A stretch of 64,000 nucleotides of DNA from Microtetraspora sp. NBRC 13810. Its GTDB lineage: Bacteria; Actinomycetota; Actinomycetes; Streptosporangiales; Streptosporangiaceae. The stretch's first letter is position 1. Each line of letters opens with the position of its first letter. The notes beneath the pieces were generated by a model. The model was not told the origin of the DNA. It was given only the letters and a program-made list of their open reading frames with translations, and ran no database searches. This document shows positions 39,825 to 49,811 of the stretch, in pieces. Location: positions 1 through 64,000 of the forward strand of contig NZ_BSRQ01000014.1 of NCBI RefSeq assembly GCF_030268685.1. Reading direction: 5' to 3'. A program made the translations under genes and the position numbers.

Positions 39825-40995
39825 GATCGTCCTTTCTCTGGTTCGGCCGGGATCGACGGGTCCCGGAGCGCGGATGGCAGGAAGCGGCGCAGGATCGCGC
39901 GGGCCAGCGGGTTCAGGTGTGCCACGGCATGGGTGCGGGAGACCAGTCGCGCGCCCATCTCGAGTTTCGGCGTGTAGTGCGTCTGGGTGAGGTTGACGCT
40001 CGCGCAGCCCCGGGAGATCGCCAGTTCGATCGCCCGGTAGTGCAGGTTGTGGTAGACGAAGGCGTTCGGCGCCGCCGCGTAGTCCAGGCCCACCCGGAGG
40101 GCGACCAGTTCCGCGTCAGTGATCATGCACAGCAGGAAGCCGGCCAGCCGGTCCCCGTCGTGGCAGGTCACCGTGACGGTGTCGGGGGCGGCGGCGAGGT
40201 CGGCCAGCAGCCGTGCCGTCCAGACGTCGAGCCGGTGGTCGGCCCGGTCCAGTACGTGCTGGTAGAGGGGGAGCATCTGGTCGGTGAGGTGGCCGAAGTC
40301 GGTCGTCACCGCCAGCCGCAGGTTTGGGTGTGCCGCGAATTTGCGGATCTTGTGGCGGGCGTTGCGCCGGGGCTTGGCGGGCAGGCCCGCCAGGTACTCC
40401 TCGAAGGAGGAGCAGGTGAGCGTGATGATCGCGTCCGGCAGGCCGGCGACGTCGAAGAAGCCGTGTTCCCGGAGGGCTGGACGGAGGTCGTCGAGCCCGG
40501 TGTCGGCGAAGTCCTTGAAGATGACGCAGCGGGTGCCCTCCTGCCGCGCGTGGCTCATCACGGCGGACACGGCTGCGGCGGCGGCGGACTCGGCGCCGGG
40601 CTCGGCGAGCAGCCGTCCTTCGCCGATCAGGTTGCCGCAGAAGGTCACGTGCAGGCGGAGCAGGGCGGGGAACAGCGTGCGGATAGGCGCGAGCAGCCAC
40701 TCCGGGGTGTCCCCGGCGATCTGGTCGAGCCGCATGGCGCGATAGGTGCAGGTGGGCAGGATGGCGACGACACGCTCGCCGTCGCGGATCACGACGTAGG
40801 CGTAGGTGTCCGGGCCTATCCCGCCCTCTTCCATGGCGCGGAAGAAGGACCGGGTCCAGATCGGGTCCCCGGCGGGGGCCAGCCGTGCCCAGTCCGGTTC
40901 CGGATGCCGGTGACCCCGGGCACGATCTCGGCCGTGTACGGCGGGTGCGGGCTCACCGCGTACTCCGCCGGTCGCGGGCGGTCGGCGACGCTCAC
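39821..40995 (-). pseudogene. GNAT/FemAB-like (BioF2-type) acyltransferase with N-terminal frameshift
   Basis: The main frame (39821-40910) encodes a double-GNAT-like acyltransferase: WTRSFFRAMEEGGIGPDTYA, EEYLAGLPAKPRRNARHKIR, VALRVGLDYAAAPNAFVYHN, GCASVNLTQTHYTPKLEMGA. The natural N-terminus is in another frame, from GTG 40995 (SVADRPRPAEYAVSPHPPYT, then AEIVPGVTGI), and the frames join near 40908 where CCGGAACCGGACTGG follows GGCATC. One missing base would explain it. It overlaps the SDR start by ATGA and heads the operon. Such proteins move acyl groups to amines in lipid or peptidoglycan-like products. Confidence 0.65.
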
Positions 40996-40999
40996 GGCT

Positions 41000-42026
41000 C
41001 GCCCGCGTCCTGGCCGGGAACCGGCTGCCCGGTGTCGTTCTTCCAGTCTTTCCAGGGAATGGCTTGATTTCTGCCCGGCGACCCCGTGGGGGCGGCAGCC
41101 GAAAGTCCGACAACAGTGAACATCTGTTACCTTCGCGTGAGCGTTGAATCCATGGGAAACTCGCCCAGCAGAAAGCTCACTCCGCCGATATCCGGATGTG
41201 ATGGCATGCCGCTGGGAGCGCGCATCGAGGGACTGGCCTGCCCGGTCGGATTTTCGGTCGTCCGCCGGTGTTAATCGAATGAGTTCGTCAGGCGCGAGTG
41301 CTGCGCTGACTGAACGGCCGACTAGTGAACGCGGTTCAGTCTCTCCGCGAGGATGGGAATCTGTCAACTACCGCTTTCATAAGAAAGCGCGATTGACGCC
41401 GAAACGCAGGTTGTGGATGATGACGTTCTCCAGATATTTGAAGTCCCGTCTTCCGCCGGCCGCTCACCCGGCGATGGATCGTTCCTTCGGAATCGCCGCC
41501 GTGTGCTCTTCGATGTTAGGACGGCGGGCTTGGAGCGTACTTGTCGCCGGCGCCTGCGGTTCACGTGCGCGGTTCCGCCCCGGGCCGGATGGCCGCCGGA
41601 GCCTGGCCGGTCGGCCGCTGTACGGCGCCGGGCCGCGCGGCCGTACCCAGCGGAATCGGTTTAATCCGGGTGTGTCACCGATCGCCTACCTGCGGCAGCG
41701 GGATGTCGAGTCGGAAATATCCTCTTCTTGTCCTTATGAGGACACAGAAAGTCCTTCGTTCCCTTGTCGCACTCAGGTTGGGTAGAGCGGGGTGTGCCCT
41801 TCGCCAAGGAAGTGGGCGACGGGCCGGCGGCTTTTATGGTCTCGGGAAGGCGCGTATTTCGGCTCGGGAAGCGGTGTGTCACCTCTTGCGCCAAGAGTTC
41901 GTCACTATGCGTTCGACGGCACGTTCCGTGCGCCGAGAAGCAGCGGGGGAGGATCTGAGTAGTCCGCCCGGCCATATCTCGAAATAGATAGTGCTGGATA
42001 CTACTTTCCATTTCCGGGGCGAGGCG
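41000..42026. other. 1-kb region without a convincing gene
   Basis: Base composition is uneven and no frame shows a recognisable family, RBS and codon bias together. A small inverted repeat TGTCCT-TATG-AGGACA lies at about 41729-41744. The stretch between the acyltransferase operon and the M1 peptidase could hold the acyltransferase promoter at its left end and remains of lost genes. Confidence 0.4.
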
Positions 42027-43337
42027 TCAAAGGGGCGGCAGTGCCTCGCTGTAAAGCCATGCCGAGAAGAATTCGTCCAGCGATTCGGGGGTGTAGCGGG
42101 CGGCCAGGTCGGTCAGCATGCCGGTCGTGACGACCCCGTGGCTGTAGGCGTCGGTCCAGACGCGCAGCATCGACATGAACGCCGGACCCCCGAGCGCGCG
42201 GCGCAGGGCGTGGAGAGTGAGGGCGCCGCGCTTGTAGACGCGGTCGTCGAACAACCGTTTCGCCCCGGGATCGGCGAGGACGAAGCCGCCCGGGCGCGCG
42301 GCGAGCCTGCCGTGCCATCGCCTGGCGTGGGCCTCGGCGGACTCGCCGCCCGAAGCCTCCGACCACAGCCACTCCGCGTAGGTCGCGAACCCCTCGTGCA
42401 GCCAGATGTCCCGCCAGTGCGCGAGCGTCAGGCTGTTGCCGAACCACTGGTGGGCCAGCTCGTGCGCGACCAGCCGCTCGCTGCCGCGACGCCCGTCCAT
42501 GTGGTTGGCCCCGAAGACCGACATCCCCTGCGCCTCGACGGGGATCTCCAGCTCGTCCTCGGTGACGACCACGGTGTACGAGGGGTAGGGGTACGGGCCG
42601 AACAGGTCGCCGAACACCCGCATCATCTGGTCCTGGCGGCCGAGGTCGTGCCGCGCCCTGGCCGTCAGCGCGGCGGGGGCGGCGAGCCGCTGCGGCACCT
42701 CCCCCGGCAGTGAGGCGAGTTCGTAGCGGCCGATCTGCACGCTCGCGAGGTACGCGGCGGTCGGCTCGGCCTGCCGGTAGAACCAGGTCGTCCGCGAGCC
42801 GGACCGTCTGGTCGAGACCAGCGAGCCGTTGCAGACAACCGTGTACGGCGAGGCCGTCGTCACCGCGATGTCGTAGGACGCCTTGTCGGAGGGCCGGTCG
42901 TTGCACGGGAACCACGAGGACGCGCCGATCGGCTGGCTCGCGACGATCACCCCGTCGTCGAGCTGCTCCCAGCCCAGCCCGCCCCAGGGGCTCGGCACCG
43001 GCCTGGGGTTGCCCGCGTATCCCACCTCGACGGTGAAGGTCCTGCCCTCCGGCAGCCACGCCGCGGGGGTGACGCGCAGCTTCTCGCCGCGGTGCGCGAA
43101 GCGGGCGCGCGCGCCGTCCACGAGCACGTTGCCGACGCGGAACGGACCGAGGTCGAGGACCACCTGTCTGAGCGGCTCGGTCGCGACCGCCGTCAGGCGT
43201 GCCGTACCGGCGAGCCGGTTGGGGACCGGGCGGTAGTCCAGCGCCAGATCGTAGTGCCTGACCTGGTAGCCCTGGTCGCCCCGCTCGGGAAAGTAGCGGG
43301 TGCCCACGGTCACTGTCCTCCCCTCGACGCCGTTCAC
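42027..43337 (-). CDS. M1-family zinc metallopeptidase (PldII-like position)
   Basis: A 436-residue aminopeptidase-type protein. The zinc site HELAHQWFGN followed by ALHEGFATYAEWLW-like WLHEGFATYAEWLW (HExxH-x18-E) is at about residues 280-315, preceded by an EAQGMSVFGANHM segment in the place of the GAMEN loop. N-terminal beta domain spans 1-200. There is no evident signal peptide. The ATG overlaps the end of the Pls/PosA-type synthetase by four bases. In poly-epsilon-lysine producers an M1-type peptidase degrades the polymer and is encoded beside pls; the same relation is inferred here. Confidence 0.85.
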   Translation of the reverse strand: MNGVEGRTVTVGTRYFPERGDQGYQVRHYDLALDYRPVPNRLAGTARLTAVATEPLRQVVLDLGPFRVGNVLVDGARARFAHRGEKLRVTPAAWLPEGRTFTVEVGYAGNPRPVPSPWGGLGWEQLDDGVIVASQPIGASSWFPCNDRPSDKASYDIAVTTASPYTVVCNGSLVSTRRSGSRTTWFYRQAEPTAAYLASVQIGRYELASLPGEVPQRLAAPAALTARARHDLGRQDQMMRVFGDLFGPYPYPSYTVVVTEDELEIPVEAQGMSVFGANHMDGRRGSERLVAHELAHQWFGNSLTLAHWRDIWLHEGFATYAEWLWSEASGGESAEAHARRWHGRLAARPGGFVLADPGAKRLFDDRVYKRGALTLHALRRALGGPAFMSMLRVWTDAYSHGVVTTGMLTDLAARYTPESLDEFFSAWLYSEALPPL

Positions 43338-46300
43338 GCGGCGGTGCGCCAGGCCGCGACCGGGTTGCCGTACCAGCGGGTCCGCGCGGGAATCGAATCG
43401 CCGCGCATCACCAGGGACGCGGGGCCGATCGTGGTGTTGCTCCCCACCGTGGCCGCGGGGAGCACCACCCCGTGCGGGCCGAGCGTGGAACCTTCCGCCA
43501 GCTCAACAGTATCGACGCTCATGATCCGGTCGTGGAACAGGTGGGTCTGGAGCACGCAGCCCCGGTTCACCGAGGTGCCGTCGCCCAGGCTGACCAGGTC
43601 GACCTCCGGCAGCCAGTACGTCTCGCACCACACGCCGCGGCCGATGCCGGCGCCCAGTGCGCGCAGCCACACGTTGAGCGGCGCGGTGCCCAGCCACGGC
43701 GTCGCGAACCACGGCGCGGCCAGCACCTCGATGAAGTTGTCCGCCAGCTCGTTACGCCACACGAACGAGCTCCACAGCGGCCGGTCACCCGCGGCGATCC
43801 GACCGAGCAACGCCCATTTGGCCGCGACCGCGACGGCGCCCGCCACGATGCCCGCACCCGCGAACACGAGCCCGCCGAGCAGCGCGGCGACGGCGAACCC
43901 GGCCCCCGCGAGCCACATGATCGCCGCCGCGGCCAGCACGCCGACGGCGACCGTCGCCATCGCCGGGACCAGGCGGCACAGCTCGACCAGCGCGCGGATC
44001 ACCCGCAGCCGCCGAGGCGGGTCGTAGGTGCGGTCCGTGTCGGCGAGCTGGGCCACCCGGCGCAGTTTCACCGGCGGCATCCCCAGGTAGGACGTTCCCG
44101 CCTTGGCCTTCTTCGGCGTGGCCGACAGGACCCCGACCAACCCGTCCTTGGGCACCTTGCGTCCGGGCGCGGTCATGCCCGAGTTGCCGACGAAGGCCCG
44201 TTTGCCGATCCGCGCGTGGTCCACGCGCATCCGCCCGCCGGCCAGCTCGTACGGCGCGATCATGGTGTCGTCGGCGAGGAACGCGCCGTCGCCCACGCTG
44301 GTCATCTTCGGCAGTGCGAGCACCGTGGACAGCTCGGCGTGCCGTCCCACCTTCATGCCGAGCGCGCGCAGCCACGGCGGCGTGAACAGGCTGGCGTACA
44401 ACGGGAACAGCCACACCCGTGCCATCGCCATCAGCCGCTCGGTCGCCCATGCCTGCCAGGCGGGACGGCTGTGCACGGGGTGGTCCCCCGCGCGCAGGCC
44501 GATGCCGAGCAGGCGTACCAGCGCCAGCAGGAGCAGGGCCATGGCGGTCATCGACGCGAGGGTGGCGACGGGCACGGCGAGAAGGGCGGGGCCGAGTGCC
44601 GCGCCCAGGGTGGCGCTGCCGCGTACGGCGGCGCCGAGCACGGCCAGCCCGGGGAGCGCGGCGGCCAGCGGGACCAGGCTGAGCAGCAGAGCCGACGCGC
44701 CGTAGACGATCGTCCAGCGGCGCAGGCGGGGCGGGCGGGGGGCGGGCAGGGTGGCGCGGCCCTGCCGCGTCGCGGGGGCGCCCGCCCAGCGCTCGCCGGC
44801 CGGGACCGGTCCGCTGACCGAGGAGCCGGGGGCGATCCGGGCGTTCTTGCCGATCCTCGTGCCGGGGAGCAGGGTCGAGCGGGCGCCGACGCCGGCCCCC
44901 GCCCCGACTCTGATCTCGCCGACATGGAGCCGGTCACCGTCCAGCCAGTGGCCGGTCAGATCGACCTCGGGCTCGATCGAAGCCCCCTTGCCGAGCCGGA
45001 GCATGCCGGTGACCGGCGGCACCGTGTGCAGGTCGGTGTTCTGGCCGACCTGCGCCCCCAGCGCCCTGGCGTAGTGGGTGATCCACGGCGCGGCCGACAG
45101 CCCGGCCACGCCGAGCACGGCGGTGAGCCGCTCGGCGAACCAGATCCGCAGGTGGATCGAGCCGCCGCGCGGGTACGTGCCCGGCCGCAGGCCGCGCAGC
45201 AGCAGCCGCGCCGAACCGGCGGCGAGGGCGAGGCGGCCGAACGGGGTCACGAACAGCAGGATCCCGGCGACCACCCACCACCAGGAGACCGCCGGCGTCC
45301 AGGGCAGCGCGAGGAGGTTGCCCGCGGCTGCCACGCCGACCACCCAGGGCATCGCGCGGACCGTCAGCAGCGGCACCATGAGGGCGGTCTGCAGCAGCGA
45401 CGCGCGGCGCGGCATCGGTGTCACCCGGCGGTCGTGCGCCGCGGGCGTGCCCAGCTCCTCCAGGCGGCCGGCGAGCCCGCGCAGGGTCGGGTGGTCGTAC
45501 AGGTCGGCGACCGCGATGGCGGGGTAGCGGGTGCGCAGTGCGGACACCAGGCGTGCGGCTGCCAGGCTGGTGCCCCCGGCGGTGAAGAAGTCGGCTCCGG
45601 GGCCGGCCGCCCGTTCGCCGAGGATCTCCTGCCATCGCTCGGCCAGCCAGCGTTCGGTCTCGCCGAGTTCCGCCTCTTCGGTGTCGTCCGTCTCGACCTC
45701 GATCGGCCAGGGCAGCGCGTCCCTGTCGATCTTTCCCGAGGTCTTGGTGGGCAACTCCGCCACGACGGCCAGGCGCGGCACGAGCGCCGCCGGCAGCGTC
45801 CGGGCCAGTCGCTCACGCGCCGGCCCCGGGTCGAACCGCGTGTCGCCCGGCATGACGTATCCGACCAGGAGCTGATGACCGCCCGCGGTGGTCCGCACGG
45901 CGGCGGCGGCGCCCGCGACCCCGGGCAGCGCGCGCAGCGCCGTGTCCACCTCGCCGAGCTCGATGCGGCGCCCCCCGAGCTTGATCTGGTCGTCGGCGCG
46001 GCCAACGAATATCAGGCCCTGCGGGTCGGCGACGACCAGGTCGCCGCTGCGGTAGGCGCGCTCCCAGCCGAGGGCGGGGAGGGGCGCGTACTTCTCGCCG
46101 TCCTTGACGGGATCGAGGTAGCGGGCAAGGCCGACGCCGCCGATGACCAGCTCGCCGGTCTCGCCCATGGCGACGGGCTCACCGCCGGGACCGACCACGG
46201 CGAGGTCCCAGCCATGCAGCGGCAGGCCGATGCGGACCGGGCCGGGCCCGCCCAGCGGCGCGGCGCAGGCCACCACGGTGGCCTCGGTCGGGCCGTAGGT

Positions 46301-47158
46301 GTTCCACACCTCGCGCCCGGGGACGCTGAGGCGTCCGGCCAGTTCGGGAGGGCACGGCTCCCCGCCGAAGATCAGCAGCCGCACGTCGTCGAGGGCCTCC
46401 GGCGGCCACAGGGCCGCCAGGGTCGGCACGGTGGAGACGACCGTGATGCCGTGTTCGACCAGCCACGGGCCGAGGTCCATGCCCATGCGGACGAGGGCGC
46501 GCGGGGCCGGGACCAGGCAGCCGCCATGCCGCCAGGCCAGCCACATCTCCTCGCAGGAGGCGTCGAAGGCGACCGACAGCCCGGCGAGCACGCGGTCGCC
46601 GGGACCGATGGGGCGCTCGCGCAGGAACAGCCGGGCCTCGGCGTCCACGAACGCGGCGGCGCTGCGGTGGGTGACCGCGACCCCCTTGGGCCTGCCGGTG
46701 GACCCGGAGGTGAAGATGATCCACGCGTCGTCATCCGGGCCCGGCGGTCCCATGTCGGCCCGTGCCGTACGGCGGCTGGTGAGCAGGTGGCCCTCGCCGA
46801 TCACGGCACACACGTCCGCCTCGCCGAAGACGACCTCGGCGCGCTCGTCCGGGTCGTCGGCGTCCACCGGCACGTACGCGGCGCCGGCGGCCAGCGTGGC
46901 GAGGATCGCGACATAGAGGTCGGCGGTACCCGAAGGGATGCGGATGCCCACCCGTTCGCCGGGCCCCACCCCGGCCCCCCGCAGCGTCGCCGCCAGGGCG
47001 GCGACCCCGGTGCCGAGCTCCGCGTAGGTCAGCCTGGTCCGGCCGTCATCGACGGCCGGCGCGCCCGGATGCAGCCGGGTCGTCTGCTCCAGGATGTCCA
47101 GGAGGGTACGGGTGGACGATGCTCGCCCATCGGACAGAAAGACGGCGTCAGGCCGCAA
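43334..47158 (-). CDS. Pls/PosA-family nonribosomal peptide synthetase
   Basis: A 1274-residue protein, close to the 1319 of poly-epsilon-lysine synthetase. Adenylation domain at 15-490: IIFTSGSTGRPKGVAVTH (A3), FDASCEEMW (A4, acidic substrate-pocket Asp present), WNTYGPTEATV (A5), GRADDQIKLGGRRIELGEVD (A8), PTKTSGKIDRDALP (A10). Carrier domain about 505-575 with FFTAGGTSLAAARL. Then several membrane helices separating left-handed beta-helix-like domains (GAQVGQNTDLHTVPPVTGML, IRVGAGAGVGARSTLLPGTR, GSTLGPHGVVLPAATVGSNT). It lacks condensation and thioesterase domains, as usual in this family, which links basic amino acids into short polymers at the membrane. Start TTG 47158 follows GGGGTGAG. 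Confidence 0.85.
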   Translation of the reverse strand: MRPDAVFLSDGRASSTRTLLDILEQTTRLHPGAPAVDDGRTRLTYAELGTGVAALAATLRGAGVGPGERVGIRIPSGTADLYVAILATLAAGAAYVPVDADDPDERAEVVFGEADVCAVIGEGHLLTSRRTARADMGPPGPDDDAWIIFTSGSTGRPKGVAVTHRSAAAFVDAEARLFLRERPIGPGDRVLAGLSVAFDASCEEMWLAWRHGGCLVPAPRALVRMGMDLGPWLVEHGITVVSTVPTLAALWPPEALDDVRLLIFGGEPCPPELAGRLSVPGREVWNTYGPTEATVVACAAPLGGPGPVRIGLPLHGWDLAVVGPGGEPVAMGETGELVIGGVGLARYLDPVKDGEKYAPLPALGWERAYRSGDLVVADPQGLIFVGRADDQIKLGGRRIELGEVDTALRALPGVAGAAAAVRTTAGGHQLLVGYVMPGDTRFDPGPARERLARTLPAALVPRLAVVAELPTKTSGKIDRDALPWPIEVETDDTEEAELGETERWLAERWQEILGERAAGPGADFFTAGGTSLAAARLVSALRTRYPAIAVADLYDHPTLRGLAGRLEELGTPAAHDRRVTPMPRRASLLQTALMVPLLTVRAMPWVVGVAAAGNLLALPWTPAVSWWWVVAGILLFVTPFGRLALAAGSARLLLRGLRPGTYPRGGSIHLRIWFAERLTAVLGVAGLSAAPWITHYARALGAQVGQNTDLHTVPPVTGMLRLGKGASIEPEVDLTGHWLDGDRLHVGEIRVGAGAGVGARSTLLPGTRIGKNARIAPGSSVSGPVPAGERWAGAPATRQGRATLPAPRPPRLRRWTIVYGASALLLSLVPLAAALPGLAVLGAAVRGSATLGAALGPALLAVPVATLASMTAMALLLLALVRLLGIGLRAGDHPVHSRPAWQAWATERLMAMARVWLFPLYASLFTPPWLRALGMKVGRHAELSTVLALPKMTSVGDGAFLADDTMIAPYELAGGRMRVDHARIGKRAFVGNSGMTAPGRKVPKDGLVGVLSATPKKAKAGTSYLGMPPVKLRRVAQLADTDRTYDPPRRLRVIRALVELCRLVPAMATVAVGVLAAAAIMWLAGAGFAVAALLGGLVFAGAGIVAGAVAVAAKWALLGRIAAGDRPLWSSFVWRNELADNFIEVLAAPWFATPWLGTAPLNVWLRALGAGIGRGVWCETYWLPEVDLVSLGDGTSVNRGCVLQTHLFHDRIMSVDTVELAEGSTLGPHGVVLPAATVGSNTTIGPASLVMRGDSIPARTRWYGNPVAAWRTAA

Positions 47159-47366
47159 AGCTCACCCCAAGCGTCAACGAGGCGGCCCCGGGTCGACCTG
47201 ACCGGTGCTTCCCCCTGGAAGATCAGGGACCTCGGAGGCGGGCCGCCGTGACGCTCTGCGCCACTTTTTACATGAACATCTTCCGAACAAGCATATATTT
47301 CCTTGCCGAGCGAACTCGCGTTTGCTAAAGACGCCCGTCCCGACGTCTCGCGGGTGCCCCACGGGG

Positions 47367-47930
47367 TCAGAGCAGCCCGTCGACCAGTGCCTCGACCACC
47401 TCGTCGGTGGGGGTGCCGGGGTCGATGGGGACGGTGAGGCGGTCGAAGAGCAGGCCGTCGACGGCGTAGTGGAACAGCGCGATCTCCGCCGGGCCGCCGG
47501 GCAGACCGGCGGCCTCGTTGTAGGCGACGTCGGCGCGGAAGCCGTCCAGGAGGACGCCCCGCATCAGGTCCGCGACCTCGGGGCGCCGCGCCGCCTCCAG
47601 CCGCAGCTCGAACCACGCCAGCGTGACCTCCGGGTGGGCGCTCAGCCTGCGGATGATGTCGCGCAGGTGGCGGGCGAACGACGCGCGGTCGGGCGGATGG
47701 GAGGCGAGCTCGGCGAGCACCTCCGGATCCGGGGCGAGGCGTTCGCCGATCCGGGCGACCAGGCCCTCCAGCAGCTCGGCGCGGGAGCGGAAGTAGTTGG
47801 ACGTGGTGCCGGTCGGGGCGCCGCACTCGGCGTCGACGGCGCGGTGGGTGAGACCGCGCGAGCCCTCGCGTGCCAGCACCGCGATGCCGGCGTCCGCCAG
47901 CTTCGCCCGTCGTTCCGCGTTGCGTGCCAC
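47367..47930 (-). CDS. TetR-family regulator
   Basis: A 187-residue protein from GTG 47930 (VARNAERRAKLADAGIAVLA). Winged region LTHRAVDAECGAPTGTTSNY (residues 25-45) is the helix-turn-helix, followed by a TetR C-terminal domain. The frame is open to 47978, but the stretch 47931-47978 contains the repeat sites likely to be its operator, so the shorter protein is preferred. Divergent from the DHFR-family gene, its probable target. Confidence 0.8.
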   Translation of the reverse strand: MARNAERRAKLADAGIAVLAREGSRGLTHRAVDAECGAPTGTTSNYFRSRAELLEGLVARIGERLAPDPEVLAELASHPPDRASFARHLRDIIRRLSAHPEVTLAWFELRLEAARRPEVADLMRGVLLDGFRADVAYNEAAGLPGGPAEIALFHYAVDGLLFDRLTVPIDPGTPTDEVVEALVDGLL

Positions 47931-47941
47931 GGCATCGAGGC

Positions 47942-47968
47942 TAGTACAACCACGACCGATGTAGTACA
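47942..47968. promoter_or_regulatory. Repeated TAGTACA sites between TetR and DHFR-family genes
   Basis: TAGTACA occurs at 47942-47948 and 47962-47968, 20 bases apart; the second is part of the near-palindrome ATGTAGTACAT (47959-47969). The spacing fits two turns of the helix and a TetR operator covering the divergent promoter. Confidence 0.5.
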
Positions 47969-48008
47969 TTCCCTTCAACCACTACAACTGCTGTGAATGG
48001 AGTCGGGG

Positions 48009-48578
48009 ATGCGAGAGCTCACCTACTACGTCGCGGTCTCGCTCGACGGCCGGATCTCGGGCCCCGGCGACGACTACTCGGCGTTCCCGGTCGAGGGCGA
48101 CCACATCGAGATGATCAAGCGGGAGTACCGCGACACCCTGCCGGAGGTGGGGCTGCGGATGCTCGGCCTCACCGCCGACGGGTCGCGGTTCGACACGACG
48201 CTGATGGGCTGGAACACGTACGCCGCGGGCTTCACACACACCCGCGACCCGTACCCGCACACCCGCCAGTACGTCTTCTCGCGCACCCGCGGCCCGGACG
48301 ACGTCCCCGGCGGCATCACACTGACCGGCGAGGATCCGGTGGACGTCGTCCGGCGGCTCAAGAAGGAGGAGGGCACCGGCATCTGGCTCTGCGGCGGCTC
48401 CCTGCTGGCCGGCGCCCTCGCCGAAGAGATCGACAGGCTGGTCCTCAAGGTCAACCCGACCGTCCTCCAGGAAGGCACCCCCCTCTTCGCCGCCCCCTAC
48501 GCCCCCCACACCTTCCGTCTCGAACGCAGCACGCCGTACCGGTCCGGCGTCGTGGTCAACGAGTACGTGCGGGGATAG
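48009..48578 (+). CDS. Dihydrofolate reductase-family protein (RibD C-terminal type)
   Basis: A 189-residue protein with the DHFR-like fold seen in RibD C-terminal domains: YYVAVSLDGRISGPGDDYSA, FDTTLMGWNTYAAGF, and IWLCGGSLLAGALAEEIDRL (NADPH loop). Many actinomycetes carry such single-domain proteins of unproven function under TetR control. ATG 48009 follows GGAGTCGGGG; the four codons before it are less likely. Confidence 0.85.
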   Translation: MRELTYYVAVSLDGRISGPGDDYSAFPVEGDHIEMIKREYRDTLPEVGLRMLGLTADGSRFDTTLMGWNTYAAGFTHTRDPYPHTRQYVFSRTRGPDDVPGGITLTGEDPVDVVRRLKKEEGTGIWLCGGSLLAGALAEEIDRLVLKVNPTVLQEGTPLFAAPYAPHTFRLERSTPYRSGVVVNEYVRG

Positions 48579-48617
48579 CCCGCTGCCCGGCGGCGGCGGA
48601 CGTGCTCGCGGAGGCGG

Positions 48618-49811
48618 TCAGACGGTGGCGAGGGCTTCGGCCGGGGTGAGGCGGGCGGCGCGGCGGGCGGGGTAGAGGCCGGCGAGGGCGCCTATGGCGA
48701 CGGCGGCCAGCACGCCGCCGGTGATGGCCTGGACGGGCAGCGCCAGGGGCCAGCCCTGGGACGCGGCGTAACCCAGGCAGCCGGCCAGCCCGGCGGCTAC
48801 CCCGGCCAGGCCGCCGAGCGCGGAGAGGGTGACCGACTCGGTGAGGAACTGCAGCCGGATCTGGCCGCGGGTCGCCCCCAGCGACCGGCGCAGCCCGATC
48901 TCCTGGCGGCGTTCCAGTACCGAGATCACCATGATGTTGGCGATGCCGACCCCGCCGGCCAGCAACGCGACCGCGCCCAGCCCGAAGAACAACGCGTTGA
49001 AGGCGCGGCCGGCGGCGGCCTCGGCGGTCAGCGCGTCCGACGGGCGGCTGACCTTCACCTCCTCCGGATGCTCGGGGTTGACGGTGTAGGTCAGCCTGTC
49101 CCGGACGAACTGCACGGTCTCGTCGGTGGACCGCTCGTACAGCGTGGTGGCGTACCCGTCGAAGCCCAGCTCGGCGGCGTAGGACCAGCCGATCAGCGCC
49201 GACCGGTCGATCTCCGGGGCGAGCCTGACCGGGTCGAGGATCCCGATCACCGGGAACCACCGGCCGGAGATGTAGACGTGCTCGCCGGCCCGTTCTACGC
49301 CCAGCCGGGCCGACGCGGCCGAGCCGAGCACCACCGCCGGATACCTGCTGGTGGCGGCGTTGAGGAACGCCCCGGACCGGACCCTGCCGCCCAGCGCCTC
49401 CAGCAGGTCGGTCCGGGTGGCCTGCACGGCGACGCCGCCGGTCCTCGACGTGGGGATCCTGTCCGTACGGCGCACGGTGGCGTCCGGCACCAGCCCGACC
49501 GCCGTCACCCCGAGCACCCCGGGAATCCTGGCCACCATGTCCTCCGCGGCGGAGGGCAACCTGGCCTCCTCGCCGAGCAGCGTCGTGCCGGACTCCACGG
49601 TGAGCAGGTTGGTGCCCAGCCGCCGGATCTCCTCCATCAGCCCGGCCATGCTGATCGTGCTGATCCCCACCAGCCCGACCATGGCGGCGACCCCGATGGC
49701 GATGCCGAGCGCGGACAGCACGGCGCGCAGCGGCCGGCCGCGCAGCCCTTCCAGGCCGACCTTCGCGAGGTCGCCCGCGCGCAGCCGTACCGGTTCCGGG
49801 AGTTCGGTCAT
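48618..49811 (-). CDS. MacB-like ABC transporter permease
   Basis: A 397-residue permease: first helix at about residues 30-52 ([20 protein letters not shown]), a periplasmic MacB-PCD-like domain (60-260), and three C-terminal helices ([60 protein letters not shown]). It works with the ATPase and adaptor encoded upstream, with ATGA overlap to the ATPase. Substrate unknown; the two-component operators suggest an envelope-stress or antimicrobial-peptide exporter. Confidence 0.88.
   Translation of the reverse strand: MTELPEPVRLRAGDLAKVGLEGLRGRPLRAVLSALGIAIGVAAMVGLVGISTISMAGLMEEIRRLGTNLLTVESGTTLLGEEARLPSAAEDMVARIPGVLGVTAVGLVPDATVRRTDRIPTSRTGGVAVQATRTDLLEALGGRVRSGAFLNAATSRYPAVVLGSAASARLGVERAGEHVYISGRWFPVIGILDPVRLAPEIDRSALIGWSYAAELGFDGYATTLYERSTDETVQFVRDRLTYTVNPEHPEEVKVSRPSDALTAEAAAGRAFNALFFGLGAVALLAGGVGIANIMVISVLERRQEIGLRRSLGATRGQIRLQFLTESVTLSALGGLAGVAAGLAGCLGYAASQGWPLALPVQAITGGVLAAVAIGALAGLYPARRAARLTPAEALATV

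Noticed and set aside
41144-41785. A 213-codon plus-strand frame in the 1-kb gap
   Set aside because: No RBS, no coding bias and no recognisable motif; amino-acid composition is typical of random GC-rich frames.
43472-47251. A 1259-codon plus-strand frame
   Set aside because: It is the mirror frame of the Pls/PosA-type synthetase; its composition (Gly/Arg/Gln/Pro) and lack of any motif show it is a codon-bias shadow.
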